Source: Rhodobacterales bacterium
Lineage (GTDB): Bacteria > Pseudomonadota > Alphaproteobacteria > Rhodobacterales > Rhodobacteraceae
Assembly (NCBI GenBank): GCA_002748285.1
Contig: PDSA01000012.1
Span: 1-64,000 of the forward strand
Direction: 5' to 3'
Length of the DNA: 64,000 nt
A program made the translations under genes and the position numbers. Below, in pieces: positions 34,927 to 44,593 of this stretch (its first letter is position 1; the number at the start of each line of letters is the position of its first letter). Under the pieces are notes generated by a model. It was given only the letters and a program-made list of their open reading frames with translations. It ran no database searches and was not told the DNA's origin.

Positions 34927-35142
34927 ATGGACTATCTAATCTGGGCAGGGGCGGCGGTTTCGGTTGTCGGGCTGTTTGGGATTTTTTATTGCATCTGGCT
35001 GGCCCTGAAAGCCAAACGCGCCAACCTGCCCGAAGATCAGATGCGTATGCGTCTGCAACAGGTCGTAGTGTTGAACATGGCGGCGCTGTTGATTTCAAGC
35101 GTCGGGCTGATGATGGTGGTGGTCGGAATCGTGATGGCGTGA
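34927..35142 (+). CDS. Small two-helix membrane protein
   Basis: A 71-residue protein with two helices (about 5-28, IWAGAAVSVVGLFGIFYCIW; and 49-70, VLNMAALLISSVGLMMVVVG). Between them a charged loop reads KAKRANLPEDQMRMRLQQ. I recall homologues of this size in Rhodobacterales beside gapR-type genes. Function unknown. A purine-rich AAAGCGGAGTAAGAG precedes the ATG. It ends 2 bp before the convergent gene. Confidence 0.8.
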   Translation: MDYLIWAGAAVSVVGLFGIFYCIWLALKAKRANLPEDQMRMRLQQVVVLNMAALLISSVGLMMVVVGIVMA

Positions 35143-35144
35143 AG

Positions 35145-35345
35145 TCAGCTCTTTGACTTCGCCCCGAATTCCTCTTCCAGAGCGACCTCGAATTCCAGAA
35201 TATCATCCGGCACCGGCAGGCCCATGGTTTTCAGCTCGGAAATTTTTTCGCGCAGCTGTTCCTGCAAGACATGCGCATCTTCCGGCTTTTCGGCGATTTC
35301 ATCCATCATCATGGTGATCGCCACTTTCAACTGTTCAAATGCCAT
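35145..35345 (-). CDS. Small acidic hypothetical protein
   Basis: A 66-residue, mostly helical acidic protein (MAFEQLKVAITMMMDEIAEK, then a charged helix and FEVALEEEFGAKSKS). AAGGAGG stands 6 bases ahead of the ATG at 35345, which fixes the start. It lies 85 bp after the DksA-like gene in the same direction, so they may share a transcript. No family recognised. Confidence 0.7.
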   Translation of the reverse strand: MAFEQLKVAITMMMDEIAEKPEDAHVLQEQLREKISELKTMGLPVPDDILEFEVALEEEFGAKSKS

Positions 35346-35430
35346 TTTCGGCCTCCTTACCATCGCTGACCCGCACGAACCAAAGCCCTGATCCTAATCG
35401 CCAGAGCCCCCTCACGCTGCCAGACACAGC

Positions 35431-35757
35431 TTATTCGTGTTTCGCAGCGCAAACCCGGCAAAACGGTGTGAAGGGCAACACATCCAGACGCTCGGGCGAG
35501 ATGTCATCGCCGCATTCAACGCAATAGCCATATTCATCGGCATCCATTCGTGCCAAAGCCGCCTTGATCATGCGAATCTCGGCCTGACCGGACAGCCCCA
35601 TGCCCTCAAGAACCTCGTCTTCTTCGCGTTCGGTGGCCATGTCCTCCCAATCCTTGGCGTTATGCGCATCCAACTCTTCATCAATCTGCTGCAACCGCTT
35701 TTCCAGCTCTTCCAAGCGTTCCAGCAATGCGGCGCGGCGTTTTTGCAAATCCAACAT
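35431..35757 (-). CDS. TraR/DksA-family zinc-finger regulator
   Basis: A 108-residue protein with an N-terminal coiled coil (LQKRRAALLERLEELEKRLQ) and a C-terminal four-cysteine zinc finger: C79-x2-C82 and C100-x2-C103, in YGYCVECGDDI and PFTPFCRVC. Such short DksA relatives bind the RNA polymerase secondary channel and alter transcription, often under stress. An FNR-type box at 35809-35822 lies about 52 bp upstream, suggesting induction when oxygen is low. AGGAGG precedes the ATG. Shorter than true DksA (about 150). Confidence 0.9.
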   Translation of the reverse strand: MLDLQKRRAALLERLEELEKRLQQIDEELDAHNAKDWEDMATEREEDEVLEGMGLSGQAEIRMIKAALARMDADEYGYCVECGDDISPERLDVLPFTPFCRVCAAKHE

Positions 35758-35808
35758 AGAAGCCCTCCTTTTTCTTGTTCAGCATGAAAGATCATGCGAC
35801 CTTTTTCA

Positions 35809-35822
35809 TTGATATAGATCAG
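35809..35822 (-). promoter_or_regulatory. FNR/FnrL-type binding site
   Basis: TTGATATAGATCAG matches the FNR consensus TTGAT-N4-ATCAA at nine of ten fixed positions. It lies between the FliM-like gene end and the DksA-like gene start, oriented to serve the latter. Confidence 0.6.
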
Positions 35823-35839
35823 GACGTTGCAAGGGAAGC

Positions 35840-36880
35840 CTATTCTGACAGTGGGTTAACCGGATGATCCGCCACCCCCTCCTGCAACCGGAGCTGTTCG
35901 GCTTCATTCGCAGCATCCGATGCAACCAATTCGGGTGAGTCATCCGTTGATATGGGCTGCTCGGTCATGTGAGGCTCGGGCGGCATTGGGGGCGCTTGCT
36001 GCGGCGCCCCATCCGGCAGGCCGGAAATGCGCAGCGCCCGATAGCCATGTTGCTGCCCCAACCGGGCATGGCCGATGATGCGCCCATCAACACCCTCGAT
36101 CACCACATCGCCAATCGTGGTCACAGGGACCGGCACCAGATCGCCGGGTTTCAGGGCCAGCACCTGTTTCAACGCCATCTGGGTGCGGTAAAGCACCGCG
36201 TCCAGCTCGATCCGGCTGGCCTGCAATGTTTCGCGCAACTCTTTGGACCAGTTTTGCCCGCCCCCTTCGGCATCCGGCACCGCCCGGAGCCCAACCGCAG
36301 GCAGCCCCATCATCAGCTTGCCCCGCTTGGCCCCATCGGCCAGTTCCAGATCGGCGCAAAACAGCCGGTATTGCACATCTTTCAGGCGCAAGCCCAACAG
36401 GCGGGCATTTTCCACCCAGCCGCCAAACTCATACCCGGTGGCCCAGCTTTCATCCGGGCTGCCCTTCAGGTATTTCACCAATCCCTGCACCACACCATCA
36501 ATCAGCGGTTTGACCATAGCCGCATCGGTGCGGGTTGGCTGGCGTTCTTGCGCTGGGGTCGCGCTGACCCGACCCATGGTCTGCACCTCGATCACCGACG
36601 CCAGCGTTTGCAGATCAACCGCGACAAAGCCATGCGCCCCCGGCGGCCCATCCAGCAGCACCAGCAACGCGTCCGGTTCAATCTGCGCCAACAGATCCGC
36701 CTGACGCAGCCGGTCCTGTGTTAGATTGGTGGCCCGCAATGCCAAAGAAAACTGCGCCTGAGCCGCCCGGGCCATGGCCAGACGCAAAGCTTTCAGCGGA
36801 GTCATCCCCACCCCGCCCAACGGATCGCGGCCGACTCCTGCCTTGCGCTGTAATGTCGAAAGTTCAGATTGCTGGGTCAT
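35840..36880 (-). CDS. FliM/FliN-family flagellar switch-like protein
   Basis: A 346-residue protein with a middle domain like FliM (residues about 25-200, with MTPLKALRLAMARAAQAQF) and a C-terminal SpoA/FliN-like domain (about 235-300: ASRIELDAVLYRTQMALKQV, LKPGDLVPVP). The last 50 residues are acidic and disordered. Family members form the switch at the base of the flagellar motor. No other flagellar gene is in the window, so it is an isolated member. AAAGGCG precedes the ATG. Alternative: a type III secretion SctQ-like protein, less likely. Confidence 0.75.
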   Translation of the reverse strand: MTQQSELSTLQRKAGVGRDPLGGVGMTPLKALRLAMARAAQAQFSLALRATNLTQDRLRQADLLAQIEPDALLVLLDGPPGAHGFVAVDLQTLASVIEVQTMGRVSATPAQERQPTRTDAAMVKPLIDGVVQGLVKYLKGSPDESWATGYEFGGWVENARLLGLRLKDVQYRLFCADLELADGAKRGKLMMGLPAVGLRAVPDAEGGGQNWSKELRETLQASRIELDAVLYRTQMALKQVLALKPGDLVPVPVTTIGDVVIEGVDGRIIGHARLGQQHGYRALRISGLPDGAPQQAPPMPPEPHMTEQPISTDDSPELVASDAANEAEQLRLQEGVADHPVNPLSE

Positions 36881-37103
36881 CGCCTTTGCTTTTTCGCTCT
36901 TCTGACACCAGCATGTGCCGCAGTTTGGTTGAGATTTGGTTTACACCGCTCAGAAAATCGCAAAATCCGGCCCCACCCGCATTATCATTGAACAAAACGC
37001 CATTCCTGCTCTAACATGGCCCGACAGGGGGCATCTCAGCCCCCACCATAAAAATAATGCGCCGCAAAGCCGCGCCAAAAAACCAACCGGGAGACCCACT
37101 GAA

Positions 37104-39053
37104 ATGAGCGACAAAACCTACCCCCCTTCCCCTCACTTCGCAGCTCAGGCCAATGTCAATGCGGCGCAGTATAACGAGATGTATCAGGCTTCGATGGACG
37201 ACCCCGAAGCCTTTTGGGGCCGGGAAGGCAGGCGGCTGGACTGGATCAAGCCCTACACAAAGGTGAAAAACACCAATTTCACTCTGGGCAAGGTGAAAAT
37301 CCAATGGTTTGGCGACGGCACCCTGAATGTGGCGGTCAACTGTATCGACCGGCATCTGGCCAGCCGGGGCGATCAGACCGCGATCATTTTCGAACCCGAC
37401 GACCCAAATACCCCATCCCGCCACATCACCTATCGTGAATTGCATGACAAGGTGAACCGCATGGCCAATGTGCTGCTCTCGCAAGGGGTGATGCGCGGCG
37501 AGCGCGTGGTGATTTACATGCCGATGATCCCCGAAGCCGCCTATGCCATGCTGGCCTGTGCGCGGATCGGGGCGATCCATTCGGTGGTGTTTGCTGGTTT
37601 TTCGGCGGATGCTCTGGCCAACCGGATCAATGATTGTCAGGCCCGGGTGCTGATCACCGCCGACGAAGCCCCCCGGGGTGGGCGCAAGACCCGACTGAAA
37701 TCCAATGCCGATGCGGCGCTGCTGCATTGCTCGGACAAGGTGCGCTGCATGGTGGTCAAACATACCGGCGGCCAGACCACATGGATTCAGGACCGCGATG
37801 TTGACGTGCTGGAGCTGATGAAAACCGCCAGCCCCGATTGCCCACCGCGCGAAATGCAGGCCGAGGATCCGTTGTTTATCCTTTATACCTCGGGCTCGAC
37901 CGGCAAGCCCAAGGGGGTACAGCATTGCTCGGGCGGGTATCTGGCCTATGCCGCGATCACGCATCACTACACCTTTGACTATCACGATGGCGATGTGTTC
38001 TGGTGTACCGCCGATGTCGGCTGGGTGACGGGGCACAGCTATGCGATCTATGGCCCTCTGGCCAATGGAGCCACCACGGTGATGTTCGAGGGCGTGCCCA
38101 CATACCCGGATGCCTCGCGGTTCTGGCAGATTTGCGAAAAGCACAAGGTCAATCAGTTTTACACCGCCCCCACCGCCATTCGGGCACTGATGGCGTTTGG
38201 CGATGATCCGGTCGAAAAATGCGATCTGTCCGATCTGCGGATTCTGGGAACGGTGGGCGAGCCGATCAACCCTGAGGCCTGGAACTGGTATCACGAGGTC
38301 GTCGGCAAGGGGCAGTTGCCGATTGTCGATACATGGTGGCAGACCGAAACCGGCGGGCATATGCTCACCCCGCTGCCCGGGGCCACCACCACCAAGCCCG
38401 GCTCGGCCACGTTGCCGTTTTTTGGCGTTAAACCGGTGGTGTTGGACAGCCATTCCGGGGCCGAGATCACCGAAACCGAGGCCGAGGGCGTGTTGGCGAT
38501 TGCAGATAGCTGGCCCGGGCAGATGCGCACAATTTACGGCGATCACGAGCGCTTTGAGCAAACCTATTTCTCGCAATATAAGGGGTATTTTTTCTCGGGC
38601 GATGGCTGTCGGCGGGATGCGGATGGCTATTACTGGATCACAGGCCGGGTGGATGATGTGATTAATGTCTCGGGGCATCGCATGGGCACTGCGGAAATCG
38701 AAAGCGCGCTGGTGGCGCATCTGGATGTGGCCGAGGCCGCGGTGGTGGGGTATCACCATGATGTCAAGGGTCAGGGGATTTATGCCTATGTCACGCTGAT
38801 GAATGACGTCGAGCCCTCGGAAGAGCTGCGCAAGGATCTGATCAAATGGGTGCGCACCGAGATCGGGCCGATTGCCAAGCCGGACCTGATCCAATGGGCG
38901 CCGGGGCTGCCGAAAACCCGTTCGGGCAAGATCATGCGGCGGATTTTGCGCAAGATTGCCGAGAATGATTTTGCGGCTTTGGGGGATACCTCGACTCTGG
39001 CGGAACCGGGTGTGGTGGATGATCTGATCGAGCATCGCTCGAACCGGGGCTGA
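37104..39053 (+). CDS. acs: Acetyl-CoA synthetase
   Basis: A 649-residue AMP-forming acetate-CoA ligase. The ATP loop [14 protein letters not shown], the adenylation block [13 protein letters not shown], the hinge [20 protein letters not shown] and the acetylation-site motif [10 protein letters not shown] (catalytic Lys609) are all present. It lets the cell use acetate. GGGAG lies about 12 bases ahead of the ATG at 37104; the longer frame from 36936 has no such support. It is monocistronic, followed by the hairpins at 39093-39144. Confidence 0.96.
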   Translation: MSDKTYPPSPHFAAQANVNAAQYNEMYQASMDDPEAFWGREGRRLDWIKPYTKVKNTNFTLGKVKIQWFGDGTLNVAVNCIDRHLASRGDQTAIIFEPDDPNTPSRHITYRELHDKVNRMANVLLSQGVMRGERVVIYMPMIPEAAYAMLACARIGAIHSVVFAGFSADALANRINDCQARVLITADEAPRGGRKTRLKSNADAALLHCSDKVRCMVVKHTGGQTTWIQDRDVDVLELMKTASPDCPPREMQAEDPLFILYTSGSTGKPKGVQHCSGGYLAYAAITHHYTFDYHDGDVFWCTADVGWVTGHSYAIYGPLANGATTVMFEGVPTYPDASRFWQICEKHKVNQFYTAPTAIRALMAFGDDPVEKCDLSDLRILGTVGEPINPEAWNWYHEVVGKGQLPIVDTWWQTETGGHMLTPLPGATTTKPGSATLPFFGVKPVVLDSHSGAEITETEAEGVLAIADSWPGQMRTIYGDHERFEQTYFSQYKGYFFSGDGCRRDADGYYWITGRVDDVINVSGHRMGTAEIESALVAHLDVAEAAVVGYHHDVKGQGIYAYVTLMNDVEPSEELRKDLIKWVRTEIGPIAKPDLIQWAPGLPKTRSGKIMRRILRKIAENDFAALGDTSTLAEPGVVDDLIEHRSNRG

Positions 39054-39092
39054 TCGCCCCCCTGTATCACACCGTCTGATATAAAGAACGAA

Positions 39093-39144
39093 GGGCTGCG
39101 CCTGCCGGGGGGCAGGCAGGCGCAGCCCGGCCTAACGGCCGGGC
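39093..39144 (+). terminator. GC-rich hairpins after acs
   Basis: GGGCTGCGCCTGCC (39093-39106) pairs perfectly with GGCAGGCGCAGCCC (39115-39128). An overlapping second stem, GCCCGGCC (39125-39132) with GGCCGGGC (39137-39144), shares its edge, so the two compete. No T-run follows. Confidence 0.55.
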
Positions 39145-39197
39145 GGGACAGTGCGATAGGGCGCGAGGTTTAACAAAGGTCTTTTCTCACACGCGGC

Positions 39198-39330
39198 CTA
39201 AAACATCCAACGCAACATAGCCTCCGCCCCATACAGCAGCAAAAACACCGGGATCGCCAACAGGATTGCCAACAGCAAAAATCCCCGCCAATCCGGTCGT
39301 GCCGCGGGGGCAAAAATGCCCAGAACGGTT
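39198..39330 (-). pseudogene. Possible remnant of a small membrane protein gene
   Basis: One minus-strand frame ending at a TAG (39200-39198) reads a convincing membrane helix, PDWRGFLLLAILLAIPVFLL, then LYGAEAMLRWMF. It has no ATG in that frame. An ATG at 39348 (MEKLNKTVLGIFAP) is one base out of frame with it. The pair together look like one small membrane protein with a single-base frameshift. The evidence is slight. The remaining sequence between 39054 and 39392 holds only the hairpins at 39093-39144. Confidence 0.3.
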
Positions 39331-39392
39331 TTATTCAACTTTTCCATAACCGCATTAACCACGAATTAGGTTTTCAATGCGTTAACAGAGCC

Positions 39393-40277
39393 ATGGAAAT
39401 TTATTGGGATCAGCTGACTCAACGAAAATGGCAGGCTCTGGCCGATCAGGCTCTGGCCCCGATGCAACAGCGCTGGACCTATGGCGCAGTGTGCAGCGCA
39501 TTGGGCAGCGCGGCGCATCGGGCGGTGATTTATCAATGCGGTCAGCCGGTGGCGATCTGCCAGATGATCCGGCGCAAAATCGCCGGGGTTTTACCGACCA
39601 CCCTGATCAGCCGTGGCCCGCTCTGGCTGGCCAACTGCGACAGGGACAAAGCCCTGCGCCTGATCCGCCGCAGCGCCCCGGCCCCACGCCCGCATCTGCG
39701 GCTGATCACTCTGGCGGAGGCGGGCAAGCATTTTGGCATGATCCCGATGATGACCCCGGCCACACAGGCGATCCTGCCCCTGCCCGCAAGGATGCAGGAT
39801 TTGCATGGCAAATGGCGCAACAGTCTCAGAAAGGCTGAAAAATCCGGGTTGGTGTATCGGCATGGTGCCTGTTCCGAAACGCAGCTGCTGGAGCTTTTGG
39901 CCGAGGATCAGCAACAGCAGCTGCGCAAATCCTATCGGGCTTTGCCAGCCGGGTTTGCGCTGCAATGGCATCGCCTTGCGCCCAAGGATTTGCGCTTGGT
40001 CCGGGTCAGCAAAAACGGGCAGATCATCGCCAGCGCCCTGTTCATTATCCACGGCAACACCGCCAGCTATCACATCGCCCATAGCACCGCGCTGGGGCGG
40101 CAATATGATGCGCAGCGGCTGGGGTTGTGGCGCGGTTGCGCCGATTTGGCCGCGCGCGGGGTGCGGCAGCTTGATCTGGGGGCGATTGATACGGTGCGCA
40201 GCCCCGGGCTGGCGCGTTTCAAACTGGGCACCGGTGCCCGGGCGACACAGCAGGGGCCGAGCCTTTTGGGAATCTAA
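39393..40277 (+). CDS. FemAB/GNAT-like acyltransferase-fold protein
   Basis: A 294-residue protein resembling FemAB-type members of the GNAT fold. GKWRNSLRKAEKSGLVY is the family's 'R..L.KAEK.G' motif. RLVRVSKNGQIIASALFIIH and DLGAIDTVRSPGLARFKLGT complete the acyl-CoA-binding half. Members transfer amino acids or acyl groups to peptides or lipids; the substrate is unknown. Its stop overlaps the convergent DUF6768 gene by four bases. The upstream region shows no clear ribosome-binding site. Confidence 0.75.
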   Translation: MEIYWDQLTQRKWQALADQALAPMQQRWTYGAVCSALGSAAHRAVIYQCGQPVAICQMIRRKIAGVLPTTLISRGPLWLANCDRDKALRLIRRSAPAPRPHLRLITLAEAGKHFGMIPMMTPATQAILPLPARMQDLHGKWRNSLRKAEKSGLVYRHGACSETQLLELLAEDQQQQLRKSYRALPAGFALQWHRLAPKDLRLVRVSKNGQIIASALFIIHGNTASYHIAHSTALGRQYDAQRLGLWRGCADLAARGVRQLDLGAIDTVRSPGLARFKLGTGARATQQGPSLLGI

Positions 40278-40636
40278 CAGCCTTTTTCCAGCAGGATCAA
40301 CTGCGTGCGCTTGATCTCGCGCAACAGGCGCTCGGTCTGGATTTGCGGCATCAGGCTCAGTTTCAGTTGTAAGGCCAGAACGATCATCACTGCTGCGGGC
40401 AGGCCCCATTTCAACGCGCTCAGAACCTCTCGGGCGGCGAAAAACTGCACGGCGCAATAGATGCCGGCGATGAACAGCACAAGCTGCGCCACAATAATCA
40501 CCCACAGAACCCAGCTGAGCCTGTTATGGAACTGATCCAGCACCAGCCCGAACCAACCGCGTTCTTTGGTCAGTGACAATATCTCGGGGTTTTGTTGGCT
40601 GAGTGCGGTTACGATCCGCTCATCCATTCTGTGCAT
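40274..40636 (-). CDS. DUF6768-type two-helix membrane protein
   Basis: A 120-residue protein. A soluble N-terminus (MHRMDERIVTALSQQNPEIL) is followed by two helices (about 42-65, LSWVLWVIIVAQLVLFIAGI; and 76-98, ALKWGLPAAVMIVLALQLKL). A cytoplasmic tail TERLLREIKRTQLILLE ends it. The pattern matches the DUF6768 family as I recall it, commonly found next to an extracytoplasmic sigma factor, though none is here. AGGAGGG precedes the ATG at 40636, which fixes the start. Confidence 0.78.
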   Translation of the reverse strand: MHRMDERIVTALSQQNPEILSLTKERGWFGLVLDQFHNRLSWVLWVIIVAQLVLFIAGIYCAVQFFAAREVLSALKWGLPAAVMIVLALQLKLSLMPQIQTERLLREIKRTQLILLEKGC

Positions 40637-40747
40637 GACGCCCTCCTGCGCATTGTCCGAACGGGGAGAGAATAGCACAAAACCACAAATCTGGCGATGC
40701 CAAGGTGCCGGCCCGCCACCAGATCAGGCAGCGGGCCGGAGTATTGC

Positions 40748-42146
40748 TTATTTATTCAGGATTTTGGACAGGATCAGATAGGCGATCCCAGCCACAAACA
40801 ACCCGACAAACCACGCATAGGTGTAGATCATCGCAAAGAATGGCGAGACGCTTTCGCTCAGACCAACCCCATGCAAAAAGCCGGGAACATTGGGGATGAT
40901 GCCGATGACCAACGCCAGCAGCCCGGCCCAGTTATAGCCGTTGCTGGCGGTGTAAATCCCGTTGTGACGGAACAGGTCGCCGACATTCAGCTGCTGTTTG
41001 CGCAGCAGGTAGTAATCCGCCAGCATGATGCCCGCAATCGGACCCAGCAGCGCTGAATAGGCGATCAGCCAGCCAATGATGTAGTTGACCAGAATCCAAG
41101 GGAACATCACCATACCAATAACGGCAGTGATATAGCCGCCCATGCGCAGATTGATCTTGTTCGGGGCCAGATTCGAGAACCCATGCGCCGGAGCCACAAC
41201 ATTCGCCGCCAGGTTGGTGGTCAGCGTGGCAACGATCAGGGCAAACAGCGCGATGATCACCGCAAAGCCGCCCATTTTTTCGGTCAGCGCAATCGGATCC
41301 CAGATCGGCTCGCCAAAGATCACCACCGTGGCCGAGGTCACAGCCGACGCGATGAAGGCAAACAGCGCCATCGGGATGGGCAGGCCAATCGCCTGACCTT
41401 TAAGCTGATCACCTTGGGTTTTGGCGTAGCGGGTAAAGTCAGGGATGTTCAGCGCCAGAGTGGCCCAGAACCCGACCATGCCCGTCAGGCTTGGCCAGAA
41501 CACGCTCCAGAATTGGCCCTCTTTGGGTTGACCCTCAGCAAACTGGCTTGGAGTCGAAAGCATGTTGCCAAAACCGTCCGCGCTGATATAGGCCCAAGCC
41601 AGCAGCGCAAAGCCCATCGCCAGCAGGAACGGTGCGGCATAGGTTTCCAACCAGCGGATCGATTCCGTGCCGTGGGTGATGAAATACAAATGCAGTGTCC
41701 AGAACACCAAAAAGCTGATGAACTGGCCGGTATTGATACCCAAAAAGCCGATGACATCACCGGCAATCGCGCCGCCGGTCAGCTTGTTGACGATCACATA
41801 AATCGCCGAGCCCCCGACCCATGTCTGAATCCCAAACCAGCCACAGGCCACAATCCCCCGGGCAACCGCCGGGATCTTGGCCCCGGACGGACCGAAGGAC
41901 GAGCGCAGCAGCACCGGAAACGGCACCCCGTATTTGGTGCCGGCATGACCGATCAGAACCATTGGAATCAACACGATCACATTGGCCAGCAGGATGGTGA
42001 TGACGGCTTCATCCCAGCTCATCCCCGCAGTCCCAACTGCGCTGCTCCTTGGTGGTTGGCAGCTGATCTTCGTTATAAAGATCCCCGTCAATGTTATTGA
42101 GTGAGGCGTAATATACCCCATTCTCCTCTTTGTAAGTATCTTCCAT
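40748..42146 (-). pseudogene. NCS1 pyrimidine/hydantoin permease, frameshifted
   Basis: An NCS1-family nucleobase/hydantoin transporter gene broken near its 5' end. From a well-placed ATG at 42146 (AAGGAGG ahead) the frame reads MEDTYKEENGVYYASLNNID, then GDLYNEDQLPTTKEQRSW, and stops at 42009. The family continues there with a first membrane helix (like NIAALWIGMVISIPAYML). Here about 28 residues are missing and the next frame resumes at GMSWDEAVITILLANVIVLI. The remaining helices to the C-terminus (40748) are intact. An ATG 33 codons upstream in the second frame could in principle start a shortened protein. It lies at the end of the pyrimidine-degradation cluster, where the permease would import the substrate. 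Confidence 0.8.
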
Positions 42147-42342
42147 TAGGTCCCTCCTTATTGGTCTTTATTTATCATCTTAAATTCCGGCTTTGATCGT
42201 CCGGTTTTGGTGTTGACGGGTGCAACTTTGGTTGCGTTTCCCTGCGCTGGCGGGCCGAATTGGCCCGGCTGGCGGTGTTGTAATCGGTGGCCCGATGCAA
42301 CCCCAAGGTCATCCCTCAGGGCCACCGGGCCACGCGCCTTGT

Positions 42343-43800
42343 CTATACCCCGGTGGCCGGAATGCCACTGCGCTCAACCGGGCGCGGGGCAGTCAGGTCT
42401 TTCCATTTGCTCAGGGCTTTGTTGACCGTGGCGTTCGGATCACGGGCGACAAACTCGCCATGGCCTTCCTGCGTGTTAATCTCGCCATCCATCACCGCAA
42501 CCTGCCCGCGGGTCAAGGTGTAGCGGGGCAAGCCCTTGACCTTGTGGCCTTCGAACACGTTGTAATCAATCGCTGATTGCTGGCTGTCGGCGGTGATGGT
42601 TTTTTCCTTTTCAGGATCCCAAACCACCAGATCAGCATCCGCCCCGACCAGAACCGCGCCCTTTTTCGGGTAGCAGTTCAAAATCTTGGCGATGTTGGTT
42701 GATGTCACGGCAACAAATTCATTCATCGTCAGCCGCCCGGTATTAACGCCATGCGTCCAGAGCATCGGCATCCGGTCCTCAAGCCCGCCAGTGCCGTTGG
42801 GAATTTTCGAGAAATCCCCGACCCCGTAGCGTTTCTGCTCGGTGGTGAAGGCGCAATGATCGGTCGCCACCACGCTGAGCGAGCCGCTCTGCAACCCGGC
42901 CCACAGGCTGTCCTGATGGTGCTTGTTGCGGAAAGGCGGGCTCATCACCCGGCGGGCGGCGTGGTCCCAATCCTTGTTGAAATACTCGGACTCATCCAGT
43001 GTCAGATGCTGGATCAGAGGCTCGCCCCACACCCGTTTGCCCAACATGCGCGCCCGGCGAATGGCCTCGTGGCTTTCCTCGCAAGAGGTATGCACCACAT
43101 AAAGCGGCGCGCCGGCCATATCGGCGATCATGATCGCGCGGTTGGTGGCTTCGCCCTCGACCTGCGGCGGGCGGGAATAGGCGTGGGCTTCGGGGCCGTT
43201 ATTGCCCTCGGCCAGCAGCTGAGCCGTCAGCTCGGCCACTACATCACCGTTTTCAGCATGAACCAGTGGGGTCGCGCCCAGCTCGGCGCAGCGCTTGAAC
43301 GAGGCGTAAAGCTCGTCATCATTGACCATCAGCGCGCCCTTATAGGCCAAAAAATGCTTGAACGTGTTGATGCCGCGATCCTGAACCACGGTTTTCATAT
43401 CGTCAAACACCTGCTCGCCCCACCAGGTCACGGCCATATGGAATGAATAATCGCAGTTGGCGCGGGTGGATTTGTTATCCCAGCGTTTCAGCGCATCCAG
43501 CAGGCTTTCGCCCGGATTGGGCAGGGCAAAATCCACCACCATGGTGGTGCCCCCGGCCAGCCCGGCGCGGGTGCCGCTTTCGAAATCATCCGAGGAATAA
43601 GTGCCCATGAACGGCATTTCCAGATGGGTATGCGGATCAATCCCGCCGGGCATAATATAGCAGCCGGTGGCGTCCAGCACCTCATCCGCGCCACTCAGAT
43701 CGGGGCCGATTTCAACAATTTTGCCGCCGTCGATTTTGACATCCGCCTTATAGGTCAGATCTGCGGTGACGACCGTGCCGCCTTTGATAATTTTGGTCAT
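42343..43800 (-). CDS. hydA: Dihydropyrimidinase
   Basis: A 485-residue amidohydrolase that opens dihydrouracil or dihydrothymine (and hydantoins), the second step of reductive pyrimidine breakdown. The metal-binding DPHTHLEMPF, the carboxylated-lysine segment FKHFLAYKGALM, HAENGDV, VVHTSCEESHE and ATDHCAFTTEQK are all present. Length is usual. The product is hydrolysed by the amidohydrolase encoded at 44594-45844. The initiating dehydrogenase genes (preTA/pydA) are not in the window. Confidence 0.95.
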   Translation of the reverse strand: MTKIIKGGTVVTADLTYKADVKIDGGKIVEIGPDLSGADEVLDATGCYIMPGGIDPHTHLEMPFMGTYSSDDFESGTRAGLAGGTTMVVDFALPNPGESLLDALKRWDNKSTRANCDYSFHMAVTWWGEQVFDDMKTVVQDRGINTFKHFLAYKGALMVNDDELYASFKRCAELGATPLVHAENGDVVAELTAQLLAEGNNGPEAHAYSRPPQVEGEATNRAIMIADMAGAPLYVVHTSCEESHEAIRRARMLGKRVWGEPLIQHLTLDESEYFNKDWDHAARRVMSPPFRNKHHQDSLWAGLQSGSLSVVATDHCAFTTEQKRYGVGDFSKIPNGTGGLEDRMPMLWTHGVNTGRLTMNEFVAVTSTNIAKILNCYPKKGAVLVGADADLVVWDPEKEKTITADSQQSAIDYNVFEGHKVKGLPRYTLTRGQVAVMDGEINTQEGHGEFVARDPNATVNKALSKWKDLTAPRPVERSGIPATGV

Positions 43801-43830
43801 GACAACCTCCCGTTTAAATTTGCCCTTTTT

Positions 43831-44592
43831 TCAGGGGCATATATGTCGTTTTTTGCTCAGCGCCCGGTCCTTCAGGATCATGGAAATGCCTGATTTTTCT
43901 GCATATTTGCAGGCGCGTTTCCAGTTGATCGGACGATCAGTATATTCAGCGTCAAACACCGGCTTGCCGGCCTTCAGATAAGGGCGCATCTGCCTACACC
44001 AGCCATCCTGATAACAGCTTTCGGTGATGGCAAAATCCATCACTCCGACCAGCTGCGGCGTCAGCTCGGGCAGGTTTTTCTGCCCAATCTCAAGCCCCAG
44101 TTGATGCGCCATCTTTGCCAGCAATTTGATGTAACGCAACCCATCGGCACGGCTCAGATCAAAGCCTGAGTCATTCTCAAACACATCCATATTGTCGGCT
44201 TCGATCGCGTCAAACCCCATCTGCTGACAGCGCTTGAAACGCCGCTGCATCAGCTGCGGCAGGCTCTGCCGGTCGCGAATATCCAGAAAACGCTCATCCG
44301 GCCAATCGCCATAGGTTTTGCCGACCAGACGGGCGGGGAATTTCCCCTTATCATCGCGGAAATCCTCAACCGTTCCCGCCGAGACATAACAGATCGTATA
44401 AACCCCGGCCCGGTTCAGCGCCGCAATCTGCGCCCGGCTGACATTGTCAGGGTCGGTATCAAACACGGCGATGCCCTCGGGCGGCCTGACATGTTCATCA
44501 AGCTGCCAATCCCAAGCCACAGCCGGGACCGGAGCGCCATGGGCGGCAAACGCCCATAGCATCATCGCCGTTATGATAAGCCGTCCGATCAC
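43831..44592 (-). CDS. GH114-type endo-alpha-1,4-polygalactosaminidase-like protein
   Basis: A 253-residue exported protein. Residues 1-19 from the GTG start form a signal peptide (VIGRLIITAMMLWAFAAHG). The mature part has the GH114/TM1410 TIM-barrel pattern: VAWDWQLDEHV, YVSAGTVEDFRDD, KRCQQMGFDAIEADNMDVF with two acidic residues, and MDFAITESCYQ. Family members cleave galactosamine polymers. The GTG at 44592 is 1 bp from the hyuC stop; an ATG further upstream would overlap that gene by 35 bp and lacks a site. It sits between two pyrimidine-catabolism genes, where it has no obvious role. Confidence 0.82.
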   Translation of the reverse strand: MIGRLIITAMMLWAFAAHGAPVPAVAWDWQLDEHVRPPEGIAVFDTDPDNVSRAQIAALNRAGVYTICYVSAGTVEDFRDDKGKFPARLVGKTYGDWPDERFLDIRDRQSLPQLMQRRFKRCQQMGFDAIEADNMDVFENDSGFDLSRADGLRYIKLLAKMAHQLGLEIGQKNLPELTPQLVGVMDFAITESCYQDGWCRQMRPYLKAGKPVFDAEYTDRPINWKRACKYAEKSGISMILKDRALSKKRHICP

Positions 44593-44593
44593 C

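Noticed and set aside
37011..39035. A 674-codon minus-strand frame
   Set aside because: Shadow of acs. No recognisable motif, and the composition is that of an antisense frame in GC-rich DNA.
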